This document shows positions 34,477 through 42,538 of a DNA stretch of 64,000 nt, piece after piece. This DNA comes from JAFGHJ01 sp964534175 (lineage in GTDB: Bacteria; Hydrothermota; UBA3072), in NCBI GenBank assembly GCA_964534175.1, contig CAZHNS010000002.1:1-64000 (forward strand), in the 5' to 3' direction. Position 1 is the first letter of the stretch, and each line of letters opens with the position of its first letter. The position numbers and the translations under genes are program-made. A model generated the notes under the pieces. The model did no database searches and was not told the origin of the DNA. It saw nothing but the letters and a program-made list of their open reading frames with translations.

Positions 34477-34919
34477 AAGTATCTTTTTATCTCCCTTTTT
34501 TGCTCTTTTTTAATTATTTTTTCTCTCTTTTCGTACTTTTTCTTTCCTTTCACAACAGCCAAAGATATTTTTACCAGGTTTTTTCTTATATATACTTCAA
34601 GGGGTATTAAAGTCAGCCCTTTGTTTTTCAGCTTGCCCTCAATTTTTCTTATTTCATTTTTATTCAGAAGAAGCTTTCTCTCCCTTTTAGCATCCAAACT
34701 ATCCTGCGCCTTTCCATAAGGAGAAATATGCATGTTGAAAAGAAAAATTTCCCCTCTAACCACCGCAGCAAAAGAATCAGATAAACTAACTTTACCCTGC
34801 CTCACAGATTTCACCTCTGATCCTTTTAGAACAACACCGGCTTCATAGGTATCAAGAATATGATATTCAAATTTAGCTTTTCTATTTTTAGCAATCACTT
34901 TTTTACTTATGAATTCCAC
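34473..34919 (-). CDS. smpB: SmpB, tmRNA-binding protein
   Basis: SmpB carries tmRNA into stalled ribosomes for trans-translation. The family's beta-barrel motifs are present: NRKAKFEYHILDTYEAGVVL, GSEVKSVRQGKVSLSDSF, FLFNMHISPYG, and the basic C-terminal tail RKLLLNKNEIRKI...KRYL. Start is GTG at 34919; AAGGA lies about 12 bases upstream. No tmRNA gene is in the window. First gene of the smpB - amidase - murI unit. Confidence 0.95.
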   Translation of the reverse strand: MEFISKKVIAKNRKAKFEYHILDTYEAGVVLKGSEVKSVRQGKVSLSDSFAAVVRGEIFLFNMHISPYGKAQDSLDAKRERKLLLNKNEIRKIEGKLKNKGLTLIPLEVYIRKNLVKISLAVVKGKKKYEKREKIIKKEQKREIKRYL

Positions 34920-34920
34920 C

Positions 34921-34948
34921 TTGACTTATTCCTTATATTCAATATAAT
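34921..34948 (+). promoter_or_regulatory. Leaderless-type promoter of the 34957 lipoprotein
   Basis: TTGACT (34921-34926), 16-nt spacer, TATAAT (34943-34948), then 8 nt to the ATG. It sits in the 37-bp gap between divergent smpB and this gene. Confidence 0.65.
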
Positions 34949-34956
34949 TTTAGACA

Positions 34957-35601
34957 ATGAATAAGTTTATTTATCCGCTATTTGTCATAATAATATTATG
35001 TTTCTTTAATTGTGCAAGGCAGGTTGTCAAAAAAACAATCTCCGAGGATACTCTTTTAGAAAACATTGACCATTGGCAGGGTAAAGTTACACAAAAAAGC
35101 GGTACAGGAGAAATGACTGTCTCTGAACCAGACAAGCGTTTTTCCTCTTATTTCTCTTGCAACTATATTGTTAATCAACAAACCTTAAACGGTGAACTGT
35201 TAGGATCTTTTGGAATGTCAATTGGTACTTTTTATTTTTCTGAGGATTCGATTTCTATAAGAGATAAAGATGGCAAACAGGTAAAAAAAGAAGTCCTTTC
35301 ATTATTTGAAGAAAACCCGGATGCTTCACTACCTCGATTTCTCATGTGGGACGTACCTCTTCCCAGTAACTCGGAAGTGATCCCCCTGGAGAACGGCTGG
35401 CTTTTATCGGACAATAATTCTGAAATTTTTATTTCAACTGATTTCAGGCCAACTCGAGTGGTACTACACCGAGACAATAAAATCATAATTAAATATTCGG
35501 ATTTTCGTATGCAAGAAGGAATACCCTGTCCCTTTAAAATTGAAGCTAAGACAGAACAAAAGAGTTTAGAAATCGAGTTTAGAAAGATAAAATTAGAATG
35601 A
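34957..35601 (+). CDS. LolB/DUF4292-like lipoprotein
   Basis: A lipoprotein signal ends FFNC (Cys19). The mature domain has the alternating beta pattern of LolA/LolB or DUF4292 proteins, hydrophobic cavities that carry or sense lipids in the envelope (GTGEMTVSEPDKRFSSYFSC, then FYFSEDSISIRD, and IKYSDFRMQEGIPCPFKIE near the end). No Shine-Dalgarno site. The stop overlaps the next start (ATGA). The family match is by pattern only. Confidence 0.7.
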   Translation: MNKFIYPLFVIIILCFFNCARQVVKKTISEDTLLENIDHWQGKVTQKSGTGEMTVSEPDKRFSSYFSCNYIVNQQTLNGELLGSFGMSIGTFYFSEDSISIRDKDGKQVKKEVLSLFEENPDASLPRFLMWDVPLPSNSEVIPLENGWLLSDNNSEIFISTDFRPTRVVLHRDNKIIIKYSDFRMQEGIPCPFKIEAKTEQKSLEIEFRKIKLE

Positions 35602-37346
35602 TTTTTTTCATATTAACAATATCTCTTATCGGTCAAAGTAACACAAACAAGGAATTAATATCGGAAAAGGATTCCTCAGCAACCAATCTTCAAATATCCT
35701 CTAAGGACTCTTCGGCTAAGTCTTATTCAATTAAAGAACTTTATCGATTGGATTCTCTTTTGCTCTCAAAGGGAAATTTTAAAGAGAGTGAGCTTACCGA
35801 GAATAAGTTGATAGAAGTTGTAAGAAAAAATAATAATTACATAAATTCAAGTCTTGCTAACAAATACCTGAGTCAGGGAATAAAAGATCTAAAAAAGAGA
35901 AGAACTGAAAGAGGAAAAAGGAAAATCATTTTTGCCTCTAGGCTCGATCCGTCAAATAGACATATACCCCTAACTATGGCTAAATTAAGTTTTCCGAGTA
36001 TAACCAAAACTTTTAAATATCTATGGAATTATATCCTGACAATCCACTTTCTAAATAATAAAGTTTTTCTGATAAAAATTTTAATATTGCTTTTAATTCT
36101 ATCTGCTTCCTGGATTTTACTTTCGACATTAAGTGCCAGTATTGTTTTTTTTATATCCTATATCACGAAATGGATACAGAATAAAATTAATATAAGCGGA
36201 TTATGGATTGGAGCTATATTGTTTTCTATGTTTGTATGGATACCTATACAATTTGTTTTTCTTATACTTATAGCTATTTCTTTGTTAAAAATTAATAAGG
36301 CCAATCTAATCAGATGCGCTACTCTCTTAATTCTACTACCCCTTTTAATTTCATACTCCTATATTATAAGTGAGAATTTCAATCCGGGTAGTTCTATCTA
36401 TAAAGAATTTAAAACACGTTTTAATCCTTATTCTTACAACATTGATTCCCCGTTAACGCCTTATGGATATTCTGTAAAAGGCATAAAAGAAGCTACTAAG
36501 GAAAATTTCACCGAAGCCAAAGATTTCTTTGAAAAAGGTTATAACATTAGAAGAGATGTAAACTATCTAGAAAACCTAAGCTCCGTTTATTACGCGGAAG
36601 GAGACACTGCCAGAGCAATTAATATGTGCGAAAACATTATCTCTAATTATCCTCAAAATGAGATAGCAAATATTACCATCATAAAAATACTCTATGACCA
36701 ACTTAATTTCGATGGAGCTGAAGCTCATATGAAGAAAACGGGGGTTAGACTTGCGGGTATATCTAATCTGGAGCCTCCTTTATACATTTATCCACCTGAA
36801 AGGTGGCTTTACAAGTATATATTTGTACCAAGGGGTTTCTTTAAGAAACTCGCCCGCAATCATCTATACTTAATGATAATAATAGGAATTTGTCTCGCAA
36901 TAATGGCAACTTTTAAAAAAGAAGAAAATAAATACTGTCCAATTTGTAAAGGCTTTATGTTGACCGGTCAAGGCAAAGAAAACATGTGTCTTTCATGTAT
37001 AAAAAAGCTATCATTAACGAAATCGAAAAGTATAAGAGAAAGACTTAAAAGGCGTATAATCTCAAAGGCATTCAAAGTTGATAAAATAACTAACATATTG
37101 ATGAATTTGATAATCCCAGGAAGTGCCCATTTTTACAAAAAAAGGTACCTTGAGGGTATTATAATCAGTTTCTTTGCAGCTGTATTATTTCTGATTTTTC
37201 TTTTTTCTATATTATTTCAAGTTGAAGAATCTTTACAATATAGAACTTATATAGGAAACGACTTTTTTATAATAGCTATTATATTGTTTTATTCATTGTC
37301 AACATTTTCAAGCTGGAGGTTAGAATTACATGGAAATGGAAGGTAG
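35598..37346 (+). CDS. Multi-TM protein with TPR and zinc-ribbon segments
   Basis: A signal-like N-terminus and a periplasmic part lead to several TM helices (about 150-270), a TPR-like segment (KENFTEAKDFFEKGYN ... YYAEGDTARAINMCE), another TM, a Cys-rich knuckle CPICKGF/CLSCIKK, and a C-terminal pair of helices that resembles TM2/DUF5683-type proteins (GSAHFYKKRYLEGIII). Length 582. It overlaps its neighbours on both sides and may scaffold a membrane complex. Function unknown. Confidence 0.75.
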   Translation: MIFFILTISLIGQSNTNKELISEKDSSATNLQISSKDSSAKSYSIKELYRLDSLLLSKGNFKESELTENKLIEVVRKNNNYINSSLANKYLSQGIKDLKKRRTERGKRKIIFASRLDPSNRHIPLTMAKLSFPSITKTFKYLWNYILTIHFLNNKVFLIKILILLLILSASWILLSTLSASIVFFISYITKWIQNKINISGLWIGAILFSMFVWIPIQFVFLILIAISLLKINKANLIRCATLLILLPLLISYSYIISENFNPGSSIYKEFKTRFNPYSYNIDSPLTPYGYSVKGIKEATKENFTEAKDFFEKGYNIRRDVNYLENLSSVYYAEGDTARAINMCENIISNYPQNEIANITIIKILYDQLNFDGAEAHMKKTGVRLAGISNLEPPLYIYPPERWLYKYIFVPRGFFKKLARNHLYLMIIIGICLAIMATFKKEENKYCPICKGFMLTGQGKENMCLSCIKKLSLTKSKSIRERLKRRIISKAFKVDKITNILMNLIIPGSAHFYKKRYLEGIIISFFAAVLFLIFLFSILFQVEESLQYRTYIGNDFFIIAIILFYSLSTFSSWRLELHGNGR

Positions 37347-38268
37347 TATAGAGGAATTTTCTGTTCCTGAAATATTGCAGTTTTTATCTCTGCACGAAGC
37401 AGACGGAGTACTTAAACTCAAATCGGGAAGGGAAGAAATAGATTTCGGATTTAAAAGGGGAAAAATAACGGATGCCCTTCATAAGGGAGAGAAACTTTTC
37501 CATTCTATAAGCGAATATATCCAGAGAACAGGTTTAATTGATCCCAATACATTTAAGAAACTTAATGAAAGAGCTAAGGAATTAAAGCTCAATTTGATGC
37601 AGATTGTTGAGAAGGGAGAAGCTTTATCTCAAAAAGAAATCGAGAAAATAATAGCTTTCAAAATCCAGGAGACGACTTGCGAAATATTAACCTGGAATGC
37701 AGGCAAATATTCCTTCGAAGCCGGAAAGAAGCTATATCAACACTCCACATTTTCTGTTGAACTTGAACCCAATACTCTGGTTATGGAAGGTATAAGAAGA
37801 ATAGACGAATGGCCGTTGATAGAAAAAGCTTTGCCTGATGAAAACATAATCTTGAGAAAACTCGAAAAACCAGAAATAGATGTTGAAATCGGAGAAGACG
37901 AAGAAATCATATTAGAAAAAATCACAAGAGACATCACTTTACATGAATTAGTCGAAATATCGGGAATTGGGAAATTCAGAACTTATAATTCAGCATATAA
38001 GCTTATCGAAATTGGACTCATTGAAAAAACCAAGGGTAAAGGCAAAATCAAGAAACGGAAAAAGAGTTTTGCGAAAAAACGCAGCATGTCGTCCCCTCTG
38101 GACTTAAAACAAATTCTCCTTTATGGTTTTATTCTTTTAAATATTATTTTCCTGTTTAAGTTCAGGATAAATCATCTTGGAGATAACATAAGAGATATTA
38201 AAAACTTACTTAGAGACCCCTCTCGGGTGGAAACTATATTGCCTTTAATCTCGGAAGGCCAGAAATAG
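37330..38268 (+). CDS. DUF4388 (PATAN) protein with C-terminal TM
   Basis: Residues 1-60 are a textbook DUF4388 domain (SIEEFSVPEILQFLSLHEADGVL, then LKSGREEIDFGFKRGKITDA), followed by a second region of the same type (residues 60-150) and a winged-helix-like stretch (ITLHELVEISGIGKF). A TM helix near 255-275 anchors the C-terminus. DUF4388 domains occur in signalling proteins of deltaproteobacteria and their kin. GGAGG lies 10 bases before the first ATG; a second ATG 6 bases on is possible. Overlaps the preceding gene by 17 bases. Confidence 0.85.
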   Translation: MEMEGSIEEFSVPEILQFLSLHEADGVLKLKSGREEIDFGFKRGKITDALHKGEKLFHSISEYIQRTGLIDPNTFKKLNERAKELKLNLMQIVEKGEALSQKEIEKIIAFKIQETTCEILTWNAGKYSFEAGKKLYQHSTFSVELEPNTLVMEGIRRIDEWPLIEKALPDENIILRKLEKPEIDVEIGEDEEIILEKITRDITLHELVEISGIGKFRTYNSAYKLIEIGLIEKTKGKGKIKKRKKSFAKKRSMSSPLDLKQILLYGFILLNIIFLFKFRINHLGDNIRDIKNLLRDPSRVETILPLISEGQK

Positions 38269-38337
38269 ATTATGCCGAGAAATAAACTTCGAATAAAATG
38301 TTAAATATTTATTATAACTATAAAAAAGGAGAGAAAA

Positions 38338-38679
38338 ATGAGTGAGGATGACAAAAAAACTAAAATAAAAGTAAGTAAAAAGGATATCGATGATGGTAAA
38401 AGCATAGCATGGTTGTCTTATCTGGGTTTATTGCTCTTTATTCCGCTCTTGGTAAAACCCGAGAATACTTTCTGTAAACATCACGCAAAACAGGGCATTG
38501 TACTATTAGTACTCTGGATTGTTGTCTTAATATTAAGTCCCTTTATTAGAGTCCTTGACTCTCTGGCATTGCTGGCTATAGCCGTAATAGCTATTATTGG
38601 TATCGTTCAATCCCTCTCCGGCATCTACTGGAAAGCTCCGCTCGGTATATATCAGCTGTCTCAGAAATTTAAGTTTTAA
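38338..38679 (+). CDS. DUF4870-type small membrane protein
   Basis: AAGGAGAG precedes the ATG. After a charged N-terminus there are three to four TM helices with the DUF4870 features: AWLSYLGLLLFIPLL, NTFCKHHAKQGIVLLVL and a C-terminal pair. First gene of the SPFH/zinc-ribbon operon. The family has no known function. Confidence 0.8.
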   Translation: MSEDDKKTKIKVSKKDIDDGKSIAWLSYLGLLLFIPLLVKPENTFCKHHAKQGIVLLVLWIVVLILSPFIRVLDSLALLAIAVIAIIGIVQSLSGIYWKAPLGIYQLSQKFKF

Positions 38680-38697
38680 ATCAATAGTGAGTTTGTT

Positions 38698-39171
38698 ATG
38701 AGCGAAGAAAAAGCTTTCAAGAAATGGATAGACAAGATAGCAAAAAGTATTCCGGGATTTAAGGGCTATTATAAGAAAGAAGAGAGGCGAGAAACCGACC
38801 AGTTGCTCCGGGAAAAAATTGCGAAAAAGCTTAAGGCCATTAAAGATATTCTAAATGAAAAAGGTCGCCTGGTTACAAAATCCGGAGATCTCGGACCTCT
38901 TGATGCAATTGCAAGAATCGACAAAAATTTGGAAAAACTAATCGATTCAATCAGATACGCGAATTATGGTTATAGTGGTTTTTTCGACCAGAAAGAAATT
39001 TCTCTGGATACTCTCCGCTCAATTTATAAAGCTGATTTAAGCTTAATGGAGTGGGTTAAAGATTTCACGGATAATTCTACTGTTGATAGCGATCTCGCAG
39101 AAATAGCGAAAAATATTGAGACAGGATTTGATCTACTTGCTAAACGCTTAAAAATCGTAGAGGGGGATTAA
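38698..39171 (+). CDS. Helical protein of the SPFH operon
   Basis: A 157-residue all-helical protein without TM segments, rich in Lys/Glu, with regularly spaced hydrophobics (REKIAKKLKAIKDILNEKGR, DAIARIDKNLEKLIDSIRYA, IAKNIETGFDLLAKRLKIVE), like coiled-coil adaptors that accompany SPFH proteins. The stop is immediately followed by the SPFH start. Function unknown. Confidence 0.75.
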   Translation: MSEEKAFKKWIDKIAKSIPGFKGYYKKEERRETDQLLREKIAKKLKAIKDILNEKGRLVTKSGDLGPLDAIARIDKNLEKLIDSIRYANYGYSGFFDQKEISLDTLRSIYKADLSLMEWVKDFTDNSTVDSDLAEIAKNIETGFDLLAKRLKIVEGD

Positions 39172-39172
39172 A

Positions 39173-40207
39173 ATGGGATTATTTCTCGAAGTTATCGAAT
39201 TTTTAGATAATGAAGGAAGGGAAGTAGTACACCGAGTACCCGAAGAAGGTTCTGCAGAAACTTCTATTGGCAGTCAGTTGGTCGTCAGAGAAAACCAATC
39301 AGCCGTTTTCTTTCGTGACGGTAGAGCTCTCGATACTTTTGGCCCGGGAAGGCACACTCTGACTACTGCAAACCTTCCTCTCTTAAAGAAATTGATAGGT
39401 GCCGCTTTTGAAGGTAAAAGTCCGTTCCGTACCGAAGTATATTTCGTCAATAACAAGGTCTTCACTAATGCAAAATGGGGAACCCAGGAACCTATTCCGT
39501 TTAGGGATAAAGAGCTGAAGATGATAAGAATAAGGGCAAACGGAATATATTCATATAAGGTTTCTGACCCTCGATTTTTTATAAACAAGATTGTAGGTAC
39601 TGAAAACATTAAGGACAGAGAAGAAGTAGAAAATTTCTTTAAGAATGTCATAATATCGAGATTGACCGATTTTTTAGGCGAAAATTACTCAACTATTTTT
39701 GATCTTGCAAAGGATTATGACGAACTCTCCGCAGGTGCTAAATCAAGAATTTATGAAGATTTCGACAAGTATGGACTTGATTTGAGAGATTTCTACATCA
39801 GGTCGATAACCCCGCCTCCGGAAGTGCAGAAAATGATAGATGAACGTTCAGGTATGGGTGTTGTTGGCGATCTAAATCAATTCACTCAGTTCCAGGCAGC
39901 GAAAGCTCTTAGGGACGCCGCTTCACAGGAAGGAGGTGCTGCGGGAACAGGAGTCGGAGTCGGCGCAGGTATTGGAATGGGGGCAATGATACCCGGCATG
40001 ATGCAGAAATCTACCGGTGAGGGAAAAGGAGGGGGAGCAGCCCCTTCTGATGAGCCTTGCCCTAAATGCGGTAAACCGGTTCCGGCGAATTCGAAATTCT
40101 GTCCTGAATGCGGGTCAAAGATAGAAGGAAAGGCTTTTTGTACGAAATGCGGCAAGGAGATGCCTGCCGATGCAAAATTCTGTCCTGAATGCGGCGAAAA
40201 ACAGTAA
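39173..40207 (+). CDS. SPFH-domain protein with two C-terminal zinc ribbons (YdjI-like)
   Basis: Residues 1-230 are an SPFH/band-7 domain of the virion-core/YdjI type (QLVVRENQSAVFFRDGRALD, FGPGRHTLTTANLPLLKKL, NGIYSYKVSDPRFFINKIVG). No TM helix is at the N-terminus. A Gly-rich linker follows, then two zinc ribbons: CPKCG/CPECG and CTKCG/CPECG in the last 55 residues. In Bacillus the relative works with PspA-type membrane stress proteins; here the partners are the three zinc-ribbon genes that follow. GGGGG/A precedes the ATG. Confidence 0.9.
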   Translation: MGLFLEVIEFLDNEGREVVHRVPEEGSAETSIGSQLVVRENQSAVFFRDGRALDTFGPGRHTLTTANLPLLKKLIGAAFEGKSPFRTEVYFVNNKVFTNAKWGTQEPIPFRDKELKMIRIRANGIYSYKVSDPRFFINKIVGTENIKDREEVENFFKNVIISRLTDFLGENYSTIFDLAKDYDELSAGAKSRIYEDFDKYGLDLRDFYIRSITPPPEVQKMIDERSGMGVVGDLNQFTQFQAAKALRDAASQEGGAAGTGVGVGAGIGMGAMIPGMMQKSTGEGKGGGAAPSDEPCPKCGKPVPANSKFCPECGSKIEGKAFCTKCGKEMPADAKFCPECGEKQ

Positions 40208-40218
40208 ATATCTGATGA

Positions 40219-40878
40219 ATGGAAATCAGATGTCCTCAATGTGACGCAGTAATAAAGACCGGGATAGAACACAAAGTCGTAAAGTGTCCCTATTGTAACA
40301 CTCATTTATATTACGAAAAAAATAAAGTTCTTACAAAAGAATCTATAAAGCCTACTCTTGAGGTGAGAGTTGCTGAGGCTTTACTTTATGAACAAACAGG
40401 TAAAAAATCAAAGCTAAATTTAGAATATTTTCCTTTTTACCGAATACAAAAGGACGAGAAAACCATCTTCTTACCCGGAAAAAAAACTGACCTAATAGGA
40501 ATCAACAGCTATATCCCTCAGGGCGACAGAATAACTCTTGAAATCGAAGTCCCCCCACCTGATATAACAATCGAGGAAGCACTCGATTCTATTGGAGAAA
40601 ACGACGCTAAATCCATCGGCCTGATTTATCTTCCTTTTTTCACATACAAAGACGATGATACAGTTTACTATATTGACGGGGTAAGAGGAAACATTCTTTC
40701 GAATAAACTTGGGAGTAAAGCGCAAAGCGCAAGAAACCATCATCCTTTTGTACTACTCTCCTTTGGTATTATCACATTGGTAGCTTTATTTTTCCCCACC
40801 TTACCTTTTAAGCTGATCTCTGTAACCGCTATTACATTACTATTATGGTACTATGATAAAGGAAAACAAAATGGCTAA
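40219..40878 (+). CDS. Zinc-ribbon TM protein 1 of the SPFH operon
   Basis: The N-terminal zinc ribbon CPQC/CPYC (residues 5-26) precedes two beta-rich segments each carrying a LxYxPF motif (LEYFPFYRI near 74, LIYLPFFTY near 141), then a C-terminal TM region with two helices. The same plan is seen in the next two genes, so the three are diverged paralogues. The stop overlaps the next start by 8 bases. Confidence 0.75.
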   Translation: MEIRCPQCDAVIKTGIEHKVVKCPYCNTHLYYEKNKVLTKESIKPTLEVRVAEALLYEQTGKKSKLNLEYFPFYRIQKDEKTIFLPGKKTDLIGINSYIPQGDRITLEIEVPPPDITIEEALDSIGENDAKSIGLIYLPFFTYKDDDTVYYIDGVRGNILSNKLGSKAQSARNHHPFVLLSFGIITLVALFFPTLPFKLISVTAITLLLWYYDKGKQNG

Positions 40879-41809
40879 AGATACTGCTGCTGTAATTGCT
40901 TTTTCCTGTCCAAATTGCGGATCAGAGATCGACGTTATTGAGGGTTACACCAATACAAAATGTAGATTCTGCGACAGTAGTCTTTTAATAACTAATAAGA
41001 TTGGAGCTCCGCGGGTTTTTGCAAAACCAAAAATAAAAAAACCAAAAAACATATTAAGAGAAAGATTTGGTATGAGTGTAAACATTATCGATGTCTCTCT
41101 TATCTATGTTCCCTTTATAAAGGTCTTTTCAGAGATAATAGGCTGGCTGGGGGGGTATAAAAAGGGTATTGTCGCGCAGGAGCCCACTTATACAGATTCC
41201 GGTATAAATATAGACACAATAAGTACTCCCCGTGTCGTTGGGGAGAAAAGAGTTAAGAAGAGAATAAGACGTATTCTGGAAGTGAAATTAGATCCTTCTG
41301 AATTTTATCGTTATGGAATAAATAGAGTGAGTACAGAAGGAAAAAAATTCGAGGTCTACGAAGATGAAGTTCTTCATAGATACGGAGATGTTTTCGATTT
41401 GCCTTTACCCATAAACGAATATATGGAAAAAGCTTCCGTTATGCTTATCGACGAAACAATACGGGATTATAGAGATTTTAATGAATTCGAATATTATCTG
41501 CGAGCGATAAAGAAAAAAGCATTTATTTATTTTAATCCCATATATTTTGCGAGAGTCAAAGTAGGCGGGGAATTTTATACATATTCTTTCGACGCCGTAG
41601 ACGGTAAGGCTCTTGTAAAAGATAAAGCTAAAAAGAAAAAAGCAGCGCCTAAAAAAGTTTTTCTTGGATTGAACGCGTTATATGGTATTATAGGCTTATC
41701 CGGTATTTTATTTTCTTTTATTTCTTTTTTATTGGGTGGCGGAGCTGCTTTTGTCTTTGCTTTATTTGCCGGGTTTTTACTCTGGTGGTTACAATATGGG
41801 AATCGTTGA
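40871..41809 (+). CDS. Zinc-ribbon TM protein 2 of the SPFH operon
   Basis: ATG 40871 has AAAGGA 7 bases upstream and is preferred over the ATG at 40853. A CPNC/CRFC zinc ribbon starts the protein (about residues 14-35), followed by LIYVPFIKV and later YFNPIYFARVKV, the counterparts of the paralogue's repeated motif, and a C-terminal pair of TM helices. The segment with the Asp/Gly-rich text PTYTDSGINIDTI is unique to this copy. Overlaps both neighbours. Confidence 0.75.
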   Translation: MAKDTAAVIAFSCPNCGSEIDVIEGYTNTKCRFCDSSLLITNKIGAPRVFAKPKIKKPKNILRERFGMSVNIIDVSLIYVPFIKVFSEIIGWLGGYKKGIVAQEPTYTDSGINIDTISTPRVVGEKRVKKRIRRILEVKLDPSEFYRYGINRVSTEGKKFEVYEDEVLHRYGDVFDLPLPINEYMEKASVMLIDETIRDYRDFNEFEYYLRAIKKKAFIYFNPIYFARVKVGGEFYTYSFDAVDGKALVKDKAKKKKAAPKKVFLGLNALYGIIGLSGILFSFISFLLGGGAAFVFALFAGFLLWWLQYGNR

Positions 41810-42515
41810 TATCAAACTTATACCCCTGCGTTGTCCGGATTGCGGAAAGGATATCCAAAGTGGAGAAGATGACCTTGTTCATTTCTGTTCAAACTGTGGC
41901 TCCGGATATGAAGTTATTCTTGATAAACTTAAAAAAGTGAAGGTTGTTTTCGCAAAACCCCACGAAGGGATTGAAAATAAGAAATTGTATTATCTACCGA
42001 TGTGGCAGATTTTAAGTAAAATATCTATTGATAAGAAACCAAAAATAGATATAAGTCAAATTCCTCCGGAAATCATGTCCAATGATCGATTTAGCAGTTT
42101 TCTTGCAGAACTAATCAACAAAGAAAAACCTATAGATAAGATGATGTTTTTTGTTCCTGCTTTTGGTGTTACTAACAGATACCAACTAATGGATCAGCCA
42201 GGATATTTATTCACTGTAAAGATACCAAAGTTTGAAAAGGATTTTCCTAAAGATATGGTTGGCGCCGAGTATTCTTTAGAAGACGCAGTCGAACTTGCAA
42301 AAGTAATGTTTCTTTCAATTCAATATCATACAGATAAGGGACTCATGGGACTTAAAGGTGCAGATATTACATTTAACTACGAAAAGGCCAGAATTGTTGG
42401 TATCCCTTTTTACGAAGAAGAGGGTATGCTTGTGGATGGTTTACGGGGTTATAGAATCTTCAAAAACGCGTTGAAGGACTGGGAAAAAATTAAGTCAAAA
42501 CTCGAAAAAAACTGA
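41796..42515 (+). CDS. Zinc-ribbon protein 3 of the SPFH operon (no TM)
   Basis: ATG 41796 lies inside the end of the preceding gene and gives a start right before the zinc ribbon (CPDCG ... CSNCG); the longer frame from 41736 begins inside the neighbour and is rejected. The protein has LYYLPMWQI and later IVGIPFYEEEGMLVDGLRGY, the family motif, but no TM helix, so it is the soluble member of the trio. Confidence 0.75.
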   Translation: MGIVDIKLIPLRCPDCGKDIQSGEDDLVHFCSNCGSGYEVILDKLKKVKVVFAKPHEGIENKKLYYLPMWQILSKISIDKKPKIDISQIPPEIMSNDRFSSFLAELINKEKPIDKMMFFVPAFGVTNRYQLMDQPGYLFTVKIPKFEKDFPKDMVGAEYSLEDAVELAKVMFLSIQYHTDKGLMGLKGADITFNYEKARIVGIPFYEEEGMLVDGLRGYRIFKNALKDWEKIKSKLEKN

Positions 42516-42538
42516 AAATTAAGCATAAGGAGGTTGTT

